Positions 59,704-64,000 of a stretch of 64,000 bases of DNA are shown one piece after another (position 1 is the first letter of the stretch; each line of letters opens with the position of its first letter). Position numbers and translations under genes: made by a program. The notes below the pieces were generated by a model that was not told the origin of the DNA, searched no databases, and saw only the letters and a list, made by a program, of their open reading frames with translations. Source of the stretch: Apus apus (Eukaryota; Chordata; Aves; Apodiformes; Apodidae); NCBI RefSeq assembly GCF_020740795.1, contig NC_067285.1:112779008-112843007 (forward strand), given 5' to 3'.

Positions 59704-59899
59704 CTGTTCTTTGAGCAGGAGAGCCACCCTCTCAAAGAGCTGGTTCCCATCAATGGAGGTGAACGCGATGTAGAGGAAGAGGCCATAGAGGACCGGCTTT
59801 GGGATCCACTGGAGAGGGAAAGGGAGGAGGAGAAGAGAGAGGCCAACAAAGAAGTTTGCTACTAGACTGGTCAGTCGTGTCTCCTTCACGCTCACAATC
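59704..59899 (-). CDS. SLC4A11: SLC4A11 coding exon, third from last (partial gene)
   Basis: SLC4A11 is a plasma-membrane SLC4-family transporter (borate-transporter-like; reported H+/OH-, NH3 and water conductance). In human it is essential for corneal endothelium. This exon encodes 65 residues containing [17 protein letters not shown], then [17 protein letters not shown] and [18 protein letters not shown], an almost exact match to the last-third membrane region of the family. The acceptor TTTCAG ends at 59900 and the donor CAG|GTACAC is at 59704/59703. The exon begins with one base completing a codon from an upstream exon. That exon is not visible between 59900 and 64000, so the intron is at least 4.1 kb and the 5' part of the gene is outside the window. 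Confidence 0.95.
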
Positions 59900-60216
59900 C
59901 TGAAAGGAAGAAAACAGGGATTAGGGGAGTGGGATTATATCCCAGTATCCATGTCAGCTCCCAGCCGGGGCTCACCGCTCTGCGCTGCTGCAGGACACGT
60001 GCCGCTCGGGAAAGGGAAACTCATCTCCACTGCTCTGAGATCAGCACTTCTGGCCCCGTGCTGACACGGAGAAGGCAGAGCTCTGCTGGATCCAGGCCAG
60101 GCACTTAATCCACAGCTCAAACAGAGCAGCTGGAAAACCGCCAAATTCCCCTTCTGCAAAGCTCCGTAGATCCTATCCTGAACTAAATTGCCCTCTAAGC
60201 TAATTCTGTTCAGCAC

Positions 60217-60333
60217 ATTTGAAAAAAAACAAAACACAAACAAAACAACAAACCACAACACACAACAAAACCAAAAACCACTACAAAAAAACCAACCCAA
60301 ACCAAAACACAACAAACAACAAAAACCCAAACC
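60217..60333. repeat. A/C-rich low-complexity tract
   Basis: About 115 bases made almost only of A and C (runs of A broken by C or CC), in the SLC4A11 intron upstream of 59899. A shorter tract of the same kind is at 53080-53130. The minus-strand T/G reading gives a spurious hydrophobic frame. Confidence 0.8.
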
Positions 60334-63300
60334 AGGCAGGAATCCTCTTTCTGGGCAGTAATCCCTTCCTCGATTGAGCCAGCACATCTGTAATTGGCTT
60401 TGATCCAAAAGAAAACTCGTTGGCTCCTACAGGAACTAATGAAGCTCTTGTAACAAAACCTGTCTGCACCCTCCTGACTGCCAGGCAGCATCTTTGATGT
60501 CTGCAAGGATCTCCTTGTTTACATGGAAGGGAAAGCTGAGAGGGAGCTGGAAACTTAATTCTGCTGTGGATAATTGCAGTTGTGCTGCAAATTGCCTATT
60601 ACCATGCAAAGCAGGTAATTAATTCATGCAAATTTTCCAGAGCTGACAGGCTACGGATTGATTTGTTTTTTTTTTATTGGGGATGGGGGGAGAAGTCAAC
60701 CCGACAGGAAAGCTTACAGCAACTTTCAGAGGCTGCTCGGGGGGATGAGAGGAGGTTGCTTTGTTTTCACTTCAACTACACTTGTGAGCATCTCCTAGTT
60801 TGAAGAAAAGTAAAAGACCAGAACAATAGGAGGAAAGGAAACCCTCATCTTTCAAGACTACTTACAGATGGAGAAAAGGAGGATTGTTACTTTAACTTTT
60901 TTTTAATGATAAATCCACCAATTCAGTGGATAAACTAGTGGATATCCTATTACCAGGATAAGTTCTTGTCTGTAGGTTGTTTTGGTGTCATCCAGTGGTG
61001 TCATTCCCTGGGTGTCAGACCTCATATTCCAAATGAACCCTCTACTCAAAATACTCTGAGGATTAACAGAAGAGCCAGCCATGAGATCTATCAAAACACA
61101 TTTCCCTCTTTTGCATATTCACTGCTGGGACCTGGTAACCTCTTCTGTCCCAAAGAAGACTGCTTCCCACTGAATTCTTTCAGTATTAAGTTTCTGAGAG
61201 TCTTGCTTATAAGTAAGGTCAGGTTGATCTCCAAATCTGTTTACACATTCAAGAGCAAAATGAAGCTGTGGGGATGAAGGAGCCTTCCACACCTGTATTT
61301 TGAAAGAGGGAAAGGGTAACAGCTCAAGGCTTGATCTCAGGATTTGGAAAATGTGGCAGAATTAACATGGATGGTCATGAGACCTAAGGAACAGCAGGTA
61401 TCACAAACAGTATACAAAGTCTTGGGGACAACACTTGAATTCCTTGGTGAATAATGGGGCAGGTTGTACATATTATGCAGGATTACCAGGAGAGGATGCT
61501 CAGGAGGGACACAGAAGGTGTTAAACCTCTAAGCAACCTGCTCTGCTCTGACTAGGGTTAAACAGCAGGAACTACATCCTTCCTCCTTCCACACAGATTT
61601 CGTTCAGATCCTCTTGCCAGCCTCCCAGATCAAGAGATCCCTGCCAATGCAGAAAGCTGAGGTGGGGAAGAGCAGAGCACTTCACTCTATTACCTGCAGA
61701 CTGCTTTTGCCAGCTCTGGAGGAACAGGGACATCACCTGGGCAGATATCGTTTGACCCCTTTCATCACCTCCAGGTCTGGTTCAAGTCTCAGAGATGGCA
61801 GAGCCAAACACCTTGAAGTGCAACTGCAAGTAGCTAATTCAGGGGAACTGGACAGTCTGATAAGCATGTGTTCAGAATCTGGTTTGGCCCTTGAGGAAAC
61901 AGCTCCAGAAGTCCTGTGCTGTTATGGAAATGAAGTAATTCATGGGGATTAAAGAGCATAATCCAAGCTCATTTCCCCAGAACCCTCTAAATACAACTAG
62001 AACAGGATTGGCCATTTCTGACCTCCTCCATATGAGGAAGTGACAGCCTCTCTGCAGATTGCCCCATGAAATTCAAGTGGTTCTTTTACAGTGGAGAAGG
62101 AAATTTTGCTTTGAGATAAATCTTTATCCTTGTTTATATCATCATCTTCACTGAGAGCTTTGAGTGCTGGAAAAGAGCCTACCAAGGGAGCCAGCACTGA
62201 AAGAGCTCCTGATTTTCTAATTGAGCTTCAGTATGTTTCTTTTTCAGCTCAGCTGGCTAAGAGGAAAAAATAGGGTAATATTGCTCAGTCTCCTGTTTAT
62301 AGCTCAATGTTTTGCAGAGAGCAAAAAGCTTCAGTTTCAAAGGGAGTTGAAATAACTAGGAAATCCTCGTTCCCTTCTTCACTCCCAATATCCAGTTGAC
62401 AGCACTCATGTGCCTACCAGTTTGCCTCCAGCAGAGGAAGTGATGTGCCAGGAGAGAACACACTTAGTGAGATCAGGGCACCCCTCAGCCCTTTCAGGAT
62501 AATCTTTGGAGCTATAACCAGGTTAGCATGAAAAAAAGAGAGCTGTACACCAATCTTTTTGGGCAGCTGAGTGAAGAAGCAGAGGACTAGGGCACAGAAG
62601 ATAGTCCTTACTTCGGGCACTGGACTTTATTTCGTCAAGGATAAGTCAGAATGCAGAAGACAGTGGGTGGCAAAACAGGAAAAAAGTCACCAGGGATTAA
62701 AATTAACAACAGAAGACACAGGAGGGAGGTTTGGAACGAGGGCTTCAATTTGTAAATTCTGCATCTCACAAAGAAACAGAGAGCAGAGGCATCTCAGAGC
62801 AGATCCACACCAGGAGCAAGGGTGTGGACTAAGACCCAATAGAACCCAAATTACAAAGTTTTTTGAAACAGGGTTTACTCAAGACAGATATTTGTGGGCA
62901 CAACTAGGAATACAAGCCCGAGGGACAGATCTCCCAGGAAAGGTCTGTAAAGGCATTGCAGGGAGCAGCAGCACTCAGCAATCCCCAGATGTGCAAGGTG
63001 AAATCTGTCCATCACCAACCTACAAAGGAACCGTGCCAGGTTGGGCTGGGCCGGCTGGCACCGAGACCAACACAAAGGCAAGGCTGAAATTAAAAGACAA
63101 ACTCACTCCATTCCCCCAAAGTAAATGACCATTAGCCTCACTTTTGGTAAGTGGCAACTCTGAAAAGGGAAACCAAGACAGCATAATTGAAACTAATAGC
63201 ACGTGAGTGGAAATTACCACTTCTGAGCTAAAAGCACTCAACCGTAACACACTGAGATCAAACAGACCAGATAATCTCTGCTCTGGAACAGGTTTAATGA

Positions 63301-63921
63301 GAAATTAGGGGTTCAATTTATCTTCTTTTTTAAAATACATCTCTGATAAGAGCATGTCAAACAACTCAGAATAGCAAGAAAGCTGATCTTCAATAGAAGG
63401 CTGTGACCCAGGCGTGGCTTCACAGTCGCTTTTGCTTAAAACCAAGAGGATTTAATAAGCATCTCACCTTCCTGAAACGTGGTGGAAGATGCTATGGGAG
63501 CTCTGAAATAATGCTGCATTTTTCCTACCCTTTGTAATAACCACCAGACAGGTTTCAGGCAATGAATCAGACTGGATTTTTTCTGGTGAAGACAAGTGGA
63601 AAGATCTGGCCAAAGCATCTCCTCAGCATTTCCAGATGGATAAACCTGAAAAAGGCCTTGGCAGACTCTTCCAGAGGACAATTTACACCAGGGTGGGTGG
63701 AATCTCTGCAGGCTGCCACCAGCCACTGACAACAGCATCAGTCTGTGGCTGTCCTAAACCAAGCTCTTTGATGAAGGGGAAAGAAGAGGGGTCACAGGCT
63801 ATGCTGGCTGAGTTGGCTTCATTCGGTGCATCTCTCCTCCACCTTTGTATCTTGCAGATGTCCAGGATGACAGCCAGCTCCCCAGCCACATAACCCACTG
63901 TACCCAAAGGACACCCACAGG

Positions 63922-64000
63922 AAGCTCCACCTCAACATGAGGAAAAAACTTCTTTCCTGTAAGGGTGACAGAGCCCTGGGACAGGCTGCCCAGAGAGGTT
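63922..64000 (+). mobile_element. CR1 fragment cut by the window edge
   Basis: CTCCACCTCAACATGAGGAA then GACAGAGCCCTGGGACAGGC; sense ORF2-end sequence continuing past 64000. Confidence 0.85.

Larger units (their letters stand above)
59900..64000 (-). other. SLC4A11 intron (incomplete at the window edge)
   Basis: Between the acceptor at 59900 and the right edge I found no further SLC4A11 exon. The sequence is single copy except for the A/C tract at 60217 and the CR1 copy at 63922. A stretch with TTAATTCATGCAAAT at about 60621-60635 resembles the octamer-containing stretches at 12052 and 41040. Confidence 0.6.

Noticed and set aside
59935-60408. A hydrophobic, membrane-like minus-strand frame of 157 codons
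   Set aside because: The hydrophobic part is the complement of the A/C-rich tract; it has no link to SLC4A11 and no splice support.
1-64000. A bacterial-style system, CRISPR array, integrated virus or LTR element
   Set aside because: The repeats are CR1, microsatellite or minisatellite; I saw no retroviral-type genes, LTR pairs or spacer-repeat arrays.

Overview
The window is nuclear DNA from a bird. The evidence is CR1 (chicken repeat 1) LINE fragments, found about fifty times on both strands, most with the avian CR1 3' end built from the octamer ATTCTATG. By my own boundary estimates they cover about a fifth of the window. That is high for a bird. From general knowledge it would suit a CR1-rich lineage such as the woodpeckers and allies, but the sequence alone does not fix the species. 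I saw no bacterial genes, CRISPR array, tRNA or rRNA, and no recognisable LTR element.

Two protein-coding genes are certain, both on the minus strand. A complete two-coding-exon gene for a 5-HT7-type serotonin receptor lies at 27222-35618. Its start lies beside a CpG-rich promoter region (about 35640-36980), and its 7.1 kb intron splits the DRY motif. The last three coding exons of SLC4A11 (53469-59899) encode the final 142 residues of that transporter; the rest of the gene is beyond the right edge. The mammalian HTR7 gene sits in a different neighbourhood (next to RPP30 and near PANK1). Linkage to SLC4A11, which in human is near PANK2, suggests this receptor is the genome-duplication sister of HTR7 (HTR7-like), apparently absent from mammals. 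That last step is inference.

Layout: 1-27.2 kb is a repeat-rich stretch downstream of the receptor, with stacked and inverted CR1 copies, a duplicated composite module (2463-2998 and 17812-18460) and one stretch resembling a conserved non-coding element (12052-12240). 27.2-35.6 kb is the receptor gene. 35.6-37 kb is its promoter region. 37.6-38.6 kb is a 1 kb G-rich minisatellite with a core like the Jeffreys minisatellite core. 39-53.4 kb is intergenic, with more CR1, two CTCF-like motifs and an unidentified three-exon coding candidate at 43845-44494. 53.5-64 kb is SLC4A11, with far fewer CR1 copies.

There is no operon logic here. The receptor is a Gs-coupled neurotransmitter receptor, SLC4A11 is a plasma-membrane transporter, and nothing shows they act together. 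I found no convincing new biological system. The best leads are the extra 5-HT7-type receptor, the minisatellite just upstream of its promoter, the candidate small gene, and the duplicated CR1 composite.
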